Assembly (NCBI GenBank): GCA_963773875.1
Contig: CAVZCV010000011.1
Coordinates: 91,264-155,263, forward strand
DNA from: CAVTYH01 sp963773875
Lineage (GTDB): Bacteria > Planctomycetota > Planctomycetia > Pirellulales > JADZDJ01
DNA: 64,000 nucleotides
Direction of reading: 5' to 3'
The notes below the pieces were generated by a model that saw only the letters and a program-made list of their open reading frames with translations, made no database searches and had not been told where the DNA came from. Within the stretch, counting starts at the first letter, position 1. Each line of letters begins with the position of its first letter. A program made the translations under genes and the position numbers. Below are positions 39,515 to 49,316 of the stretch, in pieces.

Positions 39515-40536
39515 ATGATTTGCGCGATTCCAAAAGTCAGTATCGGGTTGCCAGTTTATAACGGAGAGCGATTTCTCGCGCGGACGATCGAGTCGCTACT
39601 GGCGCAAACGTACGGCGATTTTGAGCTCATCATCTCCGACAACGCTTCGACCGACGAGACCGAATTGATATGCCGGCGCTACGCGGCGGAGGACCCGCGA
39701 ATTCATTACGTTCGTCACGAAAAAAACCGTGGTGCGCCGTGGAATCTGGCCCAGGTATTCCAATTGGCCCGCGGCGAGTATTTCAAATGGCATGCGGCAG
39801 ACGATTTGTGCGGCGAGACGTTGCTGGAGCGCTGTGTAGAGGTCCTGGATCGCGATTCGTCATTCGTGTTGGCTTACCCGCGTTCAGCGATTATCGATGA
39901 ACGAAGCATCGTTATTCCCGAGGCACAGGTTCGTGGGATCCAGTCAGTTCAGAATTGCGCACCTTCGATTCCAACCGACCGGCAGATCGCGTGCGTGGAG
40001 TACTTATGCACACTGTGTGGTGTCACCCATTGTTCGGTTTGGTACGACGCGAACGTATGGCGGAGACGAAATTGCATCGCGATCGTTCCTCCGGTGGAAA
40101 ACCATTTTTGGTTGAAATGGCACTCAAGGGTCGCTTTTATGAAGTGCCGGAGGTGCTGTTTTTCAGCCGTCGGCATGCTGCCCAGTATTCGATGATCAAA
40201 TCGGCGCGGGCCCAACAGCAGTTTGACCGACCGGATCACAAAAATCCGTTGATTGCGCTGCCTCATCAGATTGGCTGTACGCTGGATTACGCTGCTTGCA
40301 TTGCCAGAGCGCGCATTTCGGCGGCGCAGCGGGCGGCATGTTATGCAGTGCTTGTGCGTTATATGCTCCAATTCGGCAAATTCGGCAGAATCGTCCGCAA
40401 CAGCGTTCGCGGCTTTGGAATGTGGGATGGGACACTGACACCGCCTCCCAAGCCAACAGCAGCCGTCACAGATGTCGTTGCCGGAAAAACCAGTCGGCCT
40501 TCAGCTAACAAGTGTGCCAACAGCGCGGCCGGATAA
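39515..40536 (+). CDS. GT2-family glycosyltransferase, frame broken near 39990-40010
   Basis: Starts at ATG 39515 (GTG 39506 possible). GT-A motifs: VSIGLPVYNGERFLARTIES, LAQTYGDFELIISDNASTDE, and FKWHAADDLC with the DxD-type acidic pair. The first frame stays meaningful to about RQIACVEY, after which a one-base shift is needed to continue as WCHPLFGLVRRERMAETKLH and the conserved ALKGRFYEVPEVLFFSRRH. The corrected protein is about 340 residues. It has no membrane helix, so it is cytoplasmic. It adds a sugar to the growing repeat unit. Confidence 0.82.
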
Positions 40537-40605
40537 AGCTTGTTGTTGAACGTAATTATTTTGCGTGACTAGTCTGGAAGAATGGGTCACGGCAGGGAGA
40601 GTTTC

Positions 40606-41670
40606 ATGCGTGTTTTGGTAACAGGCTCCAGTGGCTATATCGGCAGTGTGCTCGTGCCGCATCTGTCAGCAGCGGGTCACGAAGTTGTTGGGTTGGATAC
40701 TAATTTATTCAACGCTGGTCGATTCGGTGATGCACAAGGCGAATTCTGCCAAAGGAACGTCGACATTCGCGACGTCCAGCCCATCGATCTCGCCGGCTTC
40801 GATGCCATTTGCCATTTGGCTGCGCTCTCCAATGACCCACTCGGAAACTTAGATCCGCAGTTGACGCATGAAATCAACCACGTTGCAGCGGTCAGGCTTG
40901 CGCAGCTAGCCAAAGAGGCGGGGGTGCAAAGGTTTGTCTTTTCGTCATCATGCAGCACTTATGGCGCCGCGGGCGATGGACTTTTGACCGAAGATGCCGA
41001 ACTCAATCCAGTAACGGCATATGGCGAATCGAAAGTGGCCGCGGAGCGCGAGGTTGCGGTGCTTGCCGACGACAAGTTCACACCGGTCTTTCTTCGCAAT
41101 GCGACTGCCTATGGTTTTTCGCCTCGCTTGCGGCTCGACTTGGTGATCAACGAGTTTGTCGCTAGTGCATTTCTCACGGGCTGCATTCATATCAAGAGCG
41201 ACGGCACCCCATGGCGCCCGGTCGTCCATGTGAACGATATTTGCGAAGCGTTTTTGGTTGCACTTACGGCCCCCGCCGATTCAGTTTGCGGTCAGGCGTT
41301 TAATAGCGGTCGTACCGACGAAAATTACCGCGTGAGTGAACTTGCGGAAATCGTGCGGCAGATTGTGCCGAATTCACGAATCGAGTTTGCTACGGGCGGC
41401 GGGCCGGATCGGCGCTGCTATCGAGTGAACTGCGAGAAGTTTCGCCGCGCGGTTCCAGCCTATCAACCAAAATGGAATGTTCGCCGCGGCGTTCAGCAGT
41501 TGTATGATGCATTTCGCCGAATTCCTTTGACTTCATGCGACATGGCGTCAGAGCGGTTTTTGCGTCTCCCAGTGATTCGCGCATTGATGCAGGCAGGTCG
41601 AATCGATGCGGATTTGCGTCCGACGAACGTGGAAGCCAAACAATTCCGCGAAATCCTCTCTGTGAATTAG
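40606..41670 (+). CDS. NAD-dependent epimerase/dehydratase (extended SDR)
   Basis: 354 residues from ATG 40606, chosen over 40582 because GGAGAG sits just upstream. VLVTGSSGYIGSVLVPHLSA is the NAD loop; VDIRDVQPIDLAGFDAICHL and the catalytic YGESKVAAER (YxxxK) follow, with RNATAYGFSPRLRLDLVINE and RPVVHVNDICEAFLVAL further on. It is a typical UDP/CDP-sugar modifying SDR acting with the following 3,5-epimerase-like gene. Substrate not assignable; catalytic residues complete. Confidence 0.9.
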   Translation: MRVLVTGSSGYIGSVLVPHLSAAGHEVVGLDTNLFNAGRFGDAQGEFCQRNVDIRDVQPIDLAGFDAICHLAALSNDPLGNLDPQLTHEINHVAAVRLAQLAKEAGVQRFVFSSSCSTYGAAGDGLLTEDAELNPVTAYGESKVAAEREVAVLADDKFTPVFLRNATAYGFSPRLRLDLVINEFVASAFLTGCIHIKSDGTPWRPVVHVNDICEAFLVALTAPADSVCGQAFNSGRTDENYRVSELAEIVRQIVPNSRIEFATGGGPDRRCYRVNCEKFRRAVPAYQPKWNVRRGVQQLYDAFRRIPLTSCDMASERFLRLPVIRALMQAGRIDADLRPTNVEAKQFREILSVN

Positions 41671-41674
41671 CGCC

Positions 41675-42247
41675 ATGATTTTTACGACCACTGATATCGC
41701 CGGCGCATACATCATCGACATTGACCCCAATTTCGACGACCGTGGCTTTTTCGCGCGCGCCTGGTGTGCCGATGAATTTGCGCAACATGGACTTTCAACG
41801 GAACTAGTTCAAGCGAACATCGCCTGGTCGAATCGAAAAGGCACCCTGCGCGGATTGCATTTTCAAGCGAGCCCGCACGAGGAGGCAAAGCTAGTGCGCT
41901 GCACACGGGGAGCTGCTTTTGTCGTTGCAGCCGACATCCGACCGAATTCTGCGACCCATGGTCGTTGGGTTGGCGTTGAACTCACTGCGGAGAACCATCG
42001 ATCACTGTATGTGCCGCCCGGCTGCGCCCAAGGGTACCAGACGCTCGACGATGAAACCGAGATGTTCTATCAGATGTCGACGGCGTACGTCCCCGCGGCA
42101 GCCAGGGGAGTTCGATACGATGACCCGATGTTTGGCATCAATTGGCCGTTGCCGATTGGCTCGATTTCACCGGCCGATCAATCCTGGCCGGCCTACGCAC
42201 AAATACGAAAATCGAACTCCGAGACATTAACCACAGCTTCGTTGTGA
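41675..42247 (+). CDS. RmlC-like dTDP-4-dehydrorhamnose 3,5-epimerase family protein
   Basis: 190 residues. Family motifs: DDRGFFARAWCADEFAQHGL, TLRGLHFQASPHEEAKLVRC (the conserved catalytic His in GLHFQ), VYVPPGCAQGYQTL and EMFYQMSTAYVP with the catalytic Tyr. In this neighbourhood it may act on a CDP-sugar rather than dTDP-rhamnose, since no rmlA, rmlB or rmlD is present in the window. Four bases after the SDR stop and two bases before the next start, so cotranscribed. Confidence 0.9.
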   Translation: MIFTTTDIAGAYIIDIDPNFDDRGFFARAWCADEFAQHGLSTELVQANIAWSNRKGTLRGLHFQASPHEEAKLVRCTRGAAFVVAADIRPNSATHGRWVGVELTAENHRSLYVPPGCAQGYQTLDDETEMFYQMSTAYVPAAARGVRYDDPMFGINWPLPIGSISPADQSWPAYAQIRKSNSETLTTASL

Positions 42248-42248
42248 C

Positions 42249-43556
42249 ATGAACATTGCCCCACAAAAACCGCTGGCGGCAGCCACTCTGTCCGCTGAAT
42301 CGTCAGCTGTGCAAACCGACTGTACTGTGCCGCACCGCTGCCGACTGTGCGATGCTCCGCTTCAGCGTGTGTTTGTCGATCTAGGGACTTCGCCATTGTG
42401 CGAGAGTTATTTAACGCAGGAACAGCTTGCTGAACCGGAGTCGTTTTATCCGCTCAAAGTTTATGTTTGCGAGTCATGCCTGCTAGTGCAATTGCCGGCG
42501 CACGTCAGCGGCGAGCAGATTTTCAGCGAGTACGCGTACTTTTCGTCGTTTTCAGATAGCTATCTGGTTCATGCGCGGCAAAACGTGAACTCGCTTGTTG
42601 AACGATTCAGATTAGATCCGGCCAGTTTTGTCGTCGAGATTGCCAGCAACGACGGATACCTGTTGCGCAACTTTGTCCAGCACGGCATTCCATGCCTGGG
42701 CATTGAGCCGGCGGCGAATGTGGCGCGCGTGGCACAGCAGCAGGGCGTTCGAACGCTCGTCAGGTTCTTTGGCCAGGCCGCTGCAAAACACGTCGTTCAG
42801 AAAAATCGCGCAGCCGATATCGTGGTTGCCAATAACGTTCTCGCTCATGTGCCCGATTTACACGACTTCGTCGGCGGAATCAGATTGCTGCTAGCCGATG
42901 AAGGCGTCGCCGTCATTGAAATTCAATATTTGCCGCGGCTTATTGAGCGCAATCAGTTCGATACGATTTATCACGAACATTATTGTTACTACACTCTCGG
43001 TTCGCTGCAGCGCGTTATGGCCGCCCATGGTCTAATCATTTTCGACGCGGAAGAGATTCCAACGCATGGCGGCTCGATTCGCATTTTCGCACGTCATGCG
43101 CAAAGCAGCTCGATCGAAATTAACCCACGTGTTCCGTCACTGATTGCATACGAGCGGGCGTCCGGCTTGCACGATATATCCGGCTACGGCGGATTCGGAG
43201 AAAAGGTCGCCGAAGTGAAACGCAATGTACTGGAGTTTCTGATCAATGTTCGCCGCGCGGGAAAAACCGTCGCGGGTTATGGAGCACCGGGCAAAGGCAA
43301 CACACTGCTAAACTACTGCGGCATTCGCGAAGATTTACTGTCGTACACGGTGGATCGCAATCCATACAAACACGGAAAATTCTTGCCGGGCAGTCGAATT
43401 CCAATTTACGCCCCGGAAAAGATCAATGAAACACAACCGGACTATGTTTGGATCTTGCCATGGAACTTGCGTGAGGAAATTGCGGAGCAGTTGGCACACA
43501 TTCGCCAATGGGGCGCCAAGTTCGTGGTGCCGATTCCGAGTTTGGAAGTGTTCTAG
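42249..43556 (+). CDS. Sugar C-methyltransferase with zinc motif
   Basis: 435 residues. N-terminal zinc ribbon CRLCDAPL and CESCLLVQLP, then SAM-binding FVVEIASNDGYLLRNFVQ, VVANNVLAHVPDLHDFVGG and the family active-site segment FDTIYHEHYCYYTL. The C-terminal Rossmann-like lobe has VAGYGAPGKGNTLLNYCGI and PDYVWILPWNLREEI. This matches NDP-hexose C-methyltransferases (EvaC/TcaB9 group) that build branched sugars. Intact and in a tight run with the epimerase genes, so it likely supplies a branched deoxysugar. Confidence 0.92.
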   Translation: MNIAPQKPLAAATLSAESSAVQTDCTVPHRCRLCDAPLQRVFVDLGTSPLCESYLTQEQLAEPESFYPLKVYVCESCLLVQLPAHVSGEQIFSEYAYFSSFSDSYLVHARQNVNSLVERFRLDPASFVVEIASNDGYLLRNFVQHGIPCLGIEPAANVARVAQQQGVRTLVRFFGQAAAKHVVQKNRAADIVVANNVLAHVPDLHDFVGGIRLLLADEGVAVIEIQYLPRLIERNQFDTIYHEHYCYYTLGSLQRVMAAHGLIIFDAEEIPTHGGSIRIFARHAQSSSIEINPRVPSLIAYERASGLHDISGYGGFGEKVAEVKRNVLEFLINVRRAGKTVAGYGAPGKGNTLLNYCGIREDLLSYTVDRNPYKHGKFLPGSRIPIYAPEKINETQPDYVWILPWNLREEIAEQLAHIRQWGAKFVVPIPSLEVF

Positions 43557-43580
43557 CTCATCTACAGAATAAGACGTTCG

Positions 43581-44918
43581 ATGGTAATCCTCGATAAAGC
43601 ATTAACGCAGCGCGAGGCCGAAGGCCGGCCGATTCGCATCGGGCTGGTCGGCGCTGGCTTCATGGGGCGCGGCATCGCTTTGCAGCTCGCTACGCCGGTC
43701 GCTGGAATGCGGCTCGTCGCGATTGCGAACCGGACACTCGACCACGCGCAACAAGCTTGCCACGACGCCGGACTGAGGAATTTTGCAACTGCCGACAGCC
43801 AGCGCGACGTGGATTTCGCCATTGAATCAGGCAGACCGGTTGTCACATGCGATCCGTCGCTCCTTTGTCATGCAGCTGAAGTTGACGTCATCATTGAAGC
43901 TACAGGCCATGTTGAGTCCAGCGCTCATACGGCGCTCGAAGCGATCGCCGGCCGCAAGCATATCGTGCTGATGAATGCAGAGCTTGACGCAACCATCGGA
44001 CCACTGCTGAAGGCTTTGGCCGATGAAGCCGGCGTAATCATCTCGAACTGTGACGGCGATGAACCGGGTATCACGCTGAACCTGCTGCGGCATGTGCAAG
44101 CAATCGGCTATCGGCCTGTCATGGCGGGCAACGTCAAAAGCTTTCTGGATCGTTATCGCACGGCGGATACGCAGCGCGAATTTGCAAAGCGCACGCATCA
44201 AAACGCGAAGATGTGCGCCGCTTATGCAGACGGCACTAAACTTTGCCTTGAAGCGTGCCTGGTGGCGAATGCAACCGGTTTTAAGATCGGCACGCGCGGG
44301 ATGTTCGGTCCGAAGTGCGAGCACGTGAAAGATATCATCAATCACTTTGCGCCGGATAAACTATTGGAACAGCCGCTGGTCGATTTCGCGCTCGGCGCTG
44401 CGCCCGGCGCCGGCGTATTTGTAATTGGATACAACGATGAGCCAGCCAAACAGCATTACATGAACTATCTGAAAATGGGTGAAGGCCCGCTCTATGTCTT
44501 TTACTCTCCACATGTGCTGCCGCATTTAGAAGCGCCGCTCACGGCGGCGCGAGTTGCAATTTTTGGCGATGCAGCCATCGCAGCCAGGGGCGCGCCGGTT
44601 TGCGACGTAGTGACCATTGCCAAACGTGATCTCAAGGCGGGAGAAATGCTCGACGGCCTCGGTGGCTTCACCTGCTATGGGCTGATCGAGAATGCGGAAA
44701 CAGCACGGAGCGAGAACCTGCTGCCGATTGGACTATCTGCCAACTGTCGTTTGCTACGCGATCTTGCGAAAGACAAAGCAGTCGCGTACGCGGATGTGGA
44801 CTTGCCGCCGGATCGTCTCGCCGATCGGCTTCGCGCACAGCAAGACCATTATTTCTATCGAAGTGCGAATGCAATCGAATTGGCGGAAAATGCAATGGCC
44901 GCGGCGGCACGCTCCTGA
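43581..44918 (+). CDS. NAD(P)-dependent oxidoreductase with SAF domain
   Basis: 445 residues. N-terminal Rossmann fold IRIGLVGAGFMGRGIALQLA, VDVIIEATGHVESSAHTALE and IVLMNAELDATIGPLLKAL resemble homoserine-dehydrogenase-like or Gfo/Idh-like folds. The C-terminal third is a SAF domain (DVVTIAKRDLKAGEMLDGLG, GLSANCRLLRDLAKDKAVAY), a sugar- or ligand-binding module also found in antifreeze proteins and NeuB. In my knowledge this type occurs in branched CDP/NDP-sugar cassettes beside C-methyltransferases. The exact reaction is not known. Confidence 0.82.
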   Translation: MVILDKALTQREAEGRPIRIGLVGAGFMGRGIALQLATPVAGMRLVAIANRTLDHAQQACHDAGLRNFATADSQRDVDFAIESGRPVVTCDPSLLCHAAEVDVIIEATGHVESSAHTALEAIAGRKHIVLMNAELDATIGPLLKALADEAGVIISNCDGDEPGITLNLLRHVQAIGYRPVMAGNVKSFLDRYRTADTQREFAKRTHQNAKMCAAYADGTKLCLEACLVANATGFKIGTRGMFGPKCEHVKDIINHFAPDKLLEQPLVDFALGAAPGAGVFVIGYNDEPAKQHYMNYLKMGEGPLYVFYSPHVLPHLEAPLTAARVAIFGDAAIAARGAPVCDVVTIAKRDLKAGEMLDGLGGFTCYGLIENAETARSENLLPIGLSANCRLLRDLAKDKAVAYADVDLPPDRLADRLRAQQDHYFYRSANAIELAENAMAAAARS

Positions 44919-44969
44919 TCTCGCTGCATCCACACCTCCTAAATCCGAAATAGTACATCCTACATCATC

Positions 44970-45808
44970 ATGAAAGTTGTCCTCTTCTGTGGTGGCTACG
45001 GCATGCGGTTGCGTGAGTATTCGGAGAATATTCCCAAACCGCTGGTCAAAGTCGGCGACCGTCCTATTTTATGGCACGTGATGCGGTACTATGCGCATTT
45101 CGGACACAAAGAATTCGTTTTGTGTTTGGGTTGGAAAGGAGACATCATCCGAGAATATTTCCTGAATTACTCCGATCGCATTTCCGATTGCGCAGTCGCA
45201 ATGGCAAAGGCAATGGATCAGGATCAATCAGCGACGTTCCCGACTGGCGAATGACGTTCGTCGATACCGGCCTCGACGCGAACGTCGGTCAGCGGTTAAT
45301 GGCCGTCCGCTCCATTGTTGAGGGGGAGGAATCCTTTTTGGCAAATTATGCCGACGGACTCAGCGATGTTCCCTTGCTGCAGCTCATCAAGCAATTTCAA
45401 GACCGCGAAGCGACCGCCGCCTTCTTGGCCGTTCATCCACAACAAAGCTGGCATGTCGTGAACATGGATGGCGATGGGATCGTCGGAGATGTTCAACCGA
45501 TTAGCGATTCAAGCACCTGGATGAACGGTGGTTTTTTTGTGCTGCGAAACAAGATCTTTGATTACATCGAAGAAGGCGAGGAGTTGGTCGATCGACCATT
45601 TCAGCGGCTCATCGCCAGGCGCGAACTTTATGGCATGAAGTACGATGGCTTCTGGAGTTGCATGGACACCTTCAAAGATAAACAGCGGCTTGAAGATTTG
45701 GTCGCTCGCGGCGAGACGCCTTGGGAAGTGTGGAAATCGCGGACGTCAATCAATAAAGCAGCTCGCTCTTGCGCTTCACCCGAGTTAGCAAAGCCCAAGC
45801 CGCGGTGA
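44970..45808 (+). CDS. rfbF: Glucose-1-phosphate cytidylyltransferase, frame broken near 45230
   Basis: The N-terminus KVVLFCGGYGMRLREYSENI and PKPLVKVGDRPILWHVMRYY, with CLGWKGDIIREYFLNY, identify the RfbF group that makes CDP-glucose from glucose-1-phosphate and CTP. Near 45230 one missing base shifts the frame; sense resumes at DWRMTFVDTGLDANVGQR and continues with FLANYADGLSDVPL, VNMDGDGIVGDVQPI, WMNGGFFVLRNKIFDY and YGFWSCMDTFKDK-like sequence to 45808. Corrected length about 279, short of the family's usual 257 plus a basic tail. It supplies the CDP-hexose for the cassette; the CDP-glucose 4,6-dehydratase (RfbG) is not seen in the window. Confidence 0.88.
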
Positions 45809-45811
45809 GAT

Positions 45812-46456
45812 ATGTTGCCGATCAAATTCACAAATTTGCGCAGCATCTTGTGCTTGGGAGCGCACAGCGACGATCTTGAAATCGGCTGTGGCGGCACGCT
45901 GCTGAAACTCCTGGAGGAATTTCGTGGGCTAACGGTGCACTGGATCGTGTTCAGCGCGGACGGATTCCGGGCCGAGGAAGCGAAAGTCAGTGCAGATGAA
46001 TTGTTGAAAGGCGCCGCAGTACACAATATTGTATTGCACAGTTTTCGCGATACTTGCTTTCCATTCTCCGGTCTGGAAATTAAAGAACAATTCATCAGAC
46101 TTCAGCAGGCGATCCAGCCTGACTTGGTGTTTACGCACCGCCGCGACGACGCGCATCAAGATCATCGAGTGATCGGCGAGCTAACGTGGAATGCATTTCG
46201 CGATCACTTGATCTTGGAATTTGAAATTCCAAAATATGACGGTGATCTGGGTTCGCCGAATGTGTTTGTACCGTTGTCCGAGTCAGAAGCGAAGCGAAAA
46301 GTCGACCATTTAAACCGGCATTTTGCCTCGCAACGCGCTAAATCTTGGTATACCGCCAGTACATTCGAATCGGTGCTGCGACTTCGCGGTATCGAGAGCA
46401 ATTCACCAAGCGGCCTGGCAGAAGGATTTTATTGCCGCAAGATGACACTACGGTAA
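45812..46456 (+). CDS. PIG-L-family deacetylase
   Basis: 214 residues from ATG 45812, three bases after the previous stop. GAHSDDLEIGCGG is the PIG-L zinc motif with Ser for the usual Pro (AHPDD); THRRDDAHQDHRVI gives the second His cluster. These enzymes deacetylate N-acetyl-sugar groups such as GlcNAc. Last gene of the rightward locus. Probably modifies a sugar of the repeat unit or a precursor. Confidence 0.9.
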   Translation: MLPIKFTNLRSILCLGAHSDDLEIGCGGTLLKLLEEFRGLTVHWIVFSADGFRAEEAKVSADELLKGAAVHNIVLHSFRDTCFPFSGLEIKEQFIRLQQAIQPDLVFTHRRDDAHQDHRVIGELTWNAFRDHLILEFEIPKYDGDLGSPNVFVPLSESEAKRKVDHLNRHFASQRAKSWYTASTFESVLRLRGIESNSPSGLAEGFYCRKMTLR

Positions 46457-46505
46457 ATTGATCAATGGCGCGTATGAATCCCAAGGGTTGCAATTGGGGA
46501 TTGCA

Positions 46506-47426
46506 TCAGATATTGCGGGCGCTAAATCGCTTCGCCTGCTCTGGAATGTCGAGACCCACCATTTCATTCCATGCGCTGATCAATCGCTGAAAGATCTCCC
46601 CAGGCTTCCCGCTGTCAATTGCTCGGCCATTGAATTGGGTCACCGGCAGAAGGCAGTTCGGCGTGCTGGTGAGAAGCACCTCATCGGCCTTTTCGACTTC
46701 ACCCGGCAGAATCTGCCGCTCCTGGAAGGGCAACCCCAATCTTCCCGCCAGCTCGATCAGTACCTGCAAGCTGATTCCGGGGAGCACCTGTGTTCGTGGC
46801 GGCGAGATCAGCCCTTCCCGCGCAATCCAAATTACGACGTTCGCCGTCGAAGCTTCAGAAACGTGTCCGTGCTCGTCGAGCAGTAGTGCGCGAGAACCGG
46901 AATGAAGAGCGGCGGCTTGCTGGTCGGCCAGGAAATAGTGCATCCGGCTGCGACATTTCAGTTCCGGGGGCCAGCACGCGGACGGCACTTGCTGCACCGT
47001 GGTGGTCGCCAGCGAGACGCCCCGTTGATACGCGTCAGCCCATAAACGAAACGGCAGGCGGTAGGTGTGCAGCCCGACAGTCGGTCCACCCGAAAAACCG
47101 TCGGACAGCGGTCCATATGGGCCTGGAGTAATAAAGATTGACAGGCCCAGATCATCATCCTGATCAATTAGAGTCCGATTGTTCGCGATTAAGCGCTGTG
47201 AGATGTCGGCGATTTCCGCAAGGCTCTCGCGGGGTTGAATGCCCGAGACTTTAAGAGAATGTTGCAACCGGGCAAGATGCTCCGGCAATCTGAAGATCTC
47301 GCCTCCGAAGGTCCGCAGCTGCTCTGTGACGGTGGCTCCAAGGACAAACCCCGCATCGTAAACTGGCAGGACCGCCTGGGAGGCAGGAATCAGCTGGCCG
47401 TTGAGATACGCGATGGGCTCAGACAC
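46506..47426 (-). CDS. Class IV aminotransferase (branched-chain/D-amino acid/ADC lyase-like)
   Basis: 306 residues. PLP type IV fold: IAYLNGQLIPASQAVLPVYD, GFVLGATVTEQLRTFGGEIF, RLPEHLARLQHSLKVSGI, LKCRSRMHYFLADQQAAAL (Lys for PLP Schiff base in LKCRSR), LLLDEHGHVSEASTANVVIW, PPRTQVLPGISLQVLIEL and EVLLTSTPNCLLPVTQFNGR. The subfamily (BCAT, D-alanine transaminase or aminodeoxychorismate lyase) is not resolvable by eye. Convergent with the PIG-L gene. Confidence 0.9.
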   Translation of the reverse strand: MSEPIAYLNGQLIPASQAVLPVYDAGFVLGATVTEQLRTFGGEIFRLPEHLARLQHSLKVSGIQPRESLAEIADISQRLIANNRTLIDQDDDLGLSIFITPGPYGPLSDGFSGGPTVGLHTYRLPFRLWADAYQRGVSLATTTVQQVPSACWPPELKCRSRMHYFLADQQAAALHSGSRALLLDEHGHVSEASTANVVIWIAREGLISPPRTQVLPGISLQVLIELAGRLGLPFQERQILPGEVEKADEVLLTSTPNCLLPVTQFNGRAIDSGKPGEIFQRLISAWNEMVGLDIPEQAKRFSARNI

Positions 47427-47572
47427 AGTATGCTGGAATTGCAGATTATTGATTTCAGATCGCTGATTGCAGATTGGGAAGTCGGCGAGAGTTTGTCAAC
47501 TGTCCACCATGCCAATCCATGAATTTGGCGATCTCAACGTAATCCGCATGCGGTACGAGGTCGTCCCGCAAC

Positions 47573-48631
47573 CTAATCCTGCAGCCCCACGTACGGACGC
47601 ATTTGGGCCACGATTCCTGGATTGTAAAAATAGTTGGCCCAATTGTGCTGTTTGCCGACAACGCAACACATATCGAGTTGCCGCAGCTTGCGGCCATTTT
47701 CACCAAGAGGCCCAACGGCAAAAGTATATCCGAGTGCCTCAGGCCGAGTGCAAGGATCGATCACACCGTATCGTTTGAGCGCACGATCGCAAGTGTTGTT
47801 GAAGGAAATCATCTGGTCGACGACGGATAACGCTCGCTCATGTGGCCGGCCAATGGCCAGCCAATCGTTGTTCACTGCCGGAGCGATCAGAACGGCATCC
47901 ATCGGAGCTCGCGGTTTTACCGGTTCCGTCAGAACGCGGCCAAAGAGCGCGCCGCCCCCAAGCACGTGTAGTGCACCCGTAGCGATGCGAGCGCCAAAAC
48001 TGTAGCCGATGATATCGACGCGTACTTTTGAATCGATCTGGTTAATCAAGTCGGCCAGATAATATCCGTCAATATTGGTCCGCCGAGCTTTAACTCTCGC
48101 ATCCTCCTTCAAACCGCGAATCGGCGAGGACGGCCAGGAGAAAATGACAAAGTGGATTGGCCGGTCACCGGAAACGCCGAGCGTCAATCGACGGTAGACA
48201 TTCAATCCTTGCGATTGTGCCTCGCCTTGCTCAATTCGATTGCCATGGATCCAAAACACGGTGGGGGCTGATGGATCTTGTGATGCCAGAAACGCGTCGC
48301 GCGACGCAGCGTTCCACTCGTGCGCATTGCAATCATATCGCCAGACCTGTGGAAGCGGCGACGTCTCGCAATCTGGGCAGCCTAAATTCCTCGTACTGAC
48401 GAGCCAAACATCATCCAACCGCGGAACGCAAACCGCATGTTGCTTGGTGGAAGCGGACACCTCGCTTGGGCAATCCGCAATGGTGCTCGATCCTCGGACA
48501 GCTGTCGCCGACAGCGAGGAAAAGATTCCAGCGAGGAAAGCGGTGGCAACCGCTTTGAATACAGCGCGCCGCAGTGCGCGAGATACAAAAGAGAGGTGCA
48601 TAACCAGAACATCCGTCATGATCAGCGCCAT
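47573..48631 (-). CDS. Exported alpha/beta hydrolase-like protein
   Basis: About 352 residues; the real start may be the internal ATG at 48601, which places basic RALRR directly before the signal peptide core AVATAFLAGIFSSLSATAV. The mature domain has PTVFWIHGNRIEQGEAQSQG (HGN oxyanion loop), FVIFSWPSSPIRGLKEDA, and the nucleophile elbow IIGYSFGARIATGAL with Ser as nucleophile, then VLIAPAV. A late His (KQHNWANYF) could complete a triad. Resembles DUF900/planctomycete secreted hydrolases; substrate unknown. Confidence 0.82.
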   Translation of the reverse strand: MALIMTDVLVMHLSFVSRALRRAVFKAVATAFLAGIFSSLSATAVRGSSTIADCPSEVSASTKQHAVCVPRLDDVWLVSTRNLGCPDCETSPLPQVWRYDCNAHEWNAASRDAFLASQDPSAPTVFWIHGNRIEQGEAQSQGLNVYRRLTLGVSGDRPIHFVIFSWPSSPIRGLKEDARVKARRTNIDGYYLADLINQIDSKVRVDIIGYSFGARIATGALHVLGGGALFGRVLTEPVKPRAPMDAVLIAPAVNNDWLAIGRPHERALSVVDQMISFNNTCDRALKRYGVIDPCTRPEALGYTFAVGPLGENGRKLRQLDMCCVVGKQHNWANYFYNPGIVAQMRPYVGLQD

Positions 48632-48843
48632 CGGCGCGCGGCTCCTTCATCGTCGCGCAAAGCTGGATGGCATTGGGAAAACATACCACCTGTTCTGCGT
48701 ACGTGCGTTGCGAAAAAGAAATGTGTTGCAAAAAAAATTCCGGAGCGTTGTAGTTGCACATCACCGGGCGTGTTGTAGAGTTGCTCGACCCAAGGTTTCC
48801 CCGTCGCCGCCCCCCGATTCTGATTCGTATTGGAGAGACAGCC

Positions 48844-49107
48844 ATGAAGAGGCTACTGATTCTGACAGTGCTGACAGGTTTAACCGCTGCAACGGCCGGC
48901 TGCTGTGGCATGGGCGGTTGTGGCGGCTGGGGCGGTTGCTTCGGCCGGCGCGACAACTGCGCCCCCGAGTGCGGCCCGTGCAACGAGTGTGGCGGCGGCT
49001 GCGATGCCTGCGGTGCTGGAGCGGTTGGCGCTCCGGTCATCTCAGCGCCACCCGTCGTGACGCCCGGCCCTGCCTATAGCACTGGTTACCTGCCACGCGC
49101 GAAATAG
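48844..49107 (+). CDS. Small secreted Cys/Gly-rich protein
   Basis: 87 residues from ATG 48844, after GGAGAG. A signal peptide (MKRLLILTVLTGLTAATAGC) leads to a mature region with CCGMGGCGGWGGC and CAPECGPCNECGGGCDACG, about a dozen cysteines, then a Pro/Val/Ala tail. It is the third cysteine-rich exported protein in the window, smaller and Gly-richer than those at 4.5-5.6 kb. Cys20 could serve as a lipobox Cys, but the -3 residue is Thr. Function unknown. Confidence 0.78.
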   Translation: MKRLLILTVLTGLTAATAGCCGMGGCGGWGGCFGRRDNCAPECGPCNECGGGCDACGAGAVGAPVISAPPVVTPGPAYSTGYLPRAK

Positions 49108-49134
49108 CACCCTGGCTGACGCCAGAGTGCGGTT
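49107..49134 (+). terminator. Rho-independent terminator
   Basis: Stem gcaccctggc / gccagagtgc (one mismatch) with a TGAC loop, then ggtttt, directly after the stop of the Cys-rich gene. Confidence 0.6.
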
Positions 49135-49316
49135 TTGCCCCGTCCAACGAACAAGCCTCCATTGTGAGCGCGCGCCGAGTCCATCCTGATTCTCGGCGGC
49201 GCTCGCAGTGTCGATGCGTTTGCGTTGGGGTGCGCCATGACAAAGAGCGATCGATTCATTGCCCGGCATAGGCTCACTGCACGACCGCGCCCTTTTTATG
49301 CGAACAGGGCCCGGCT

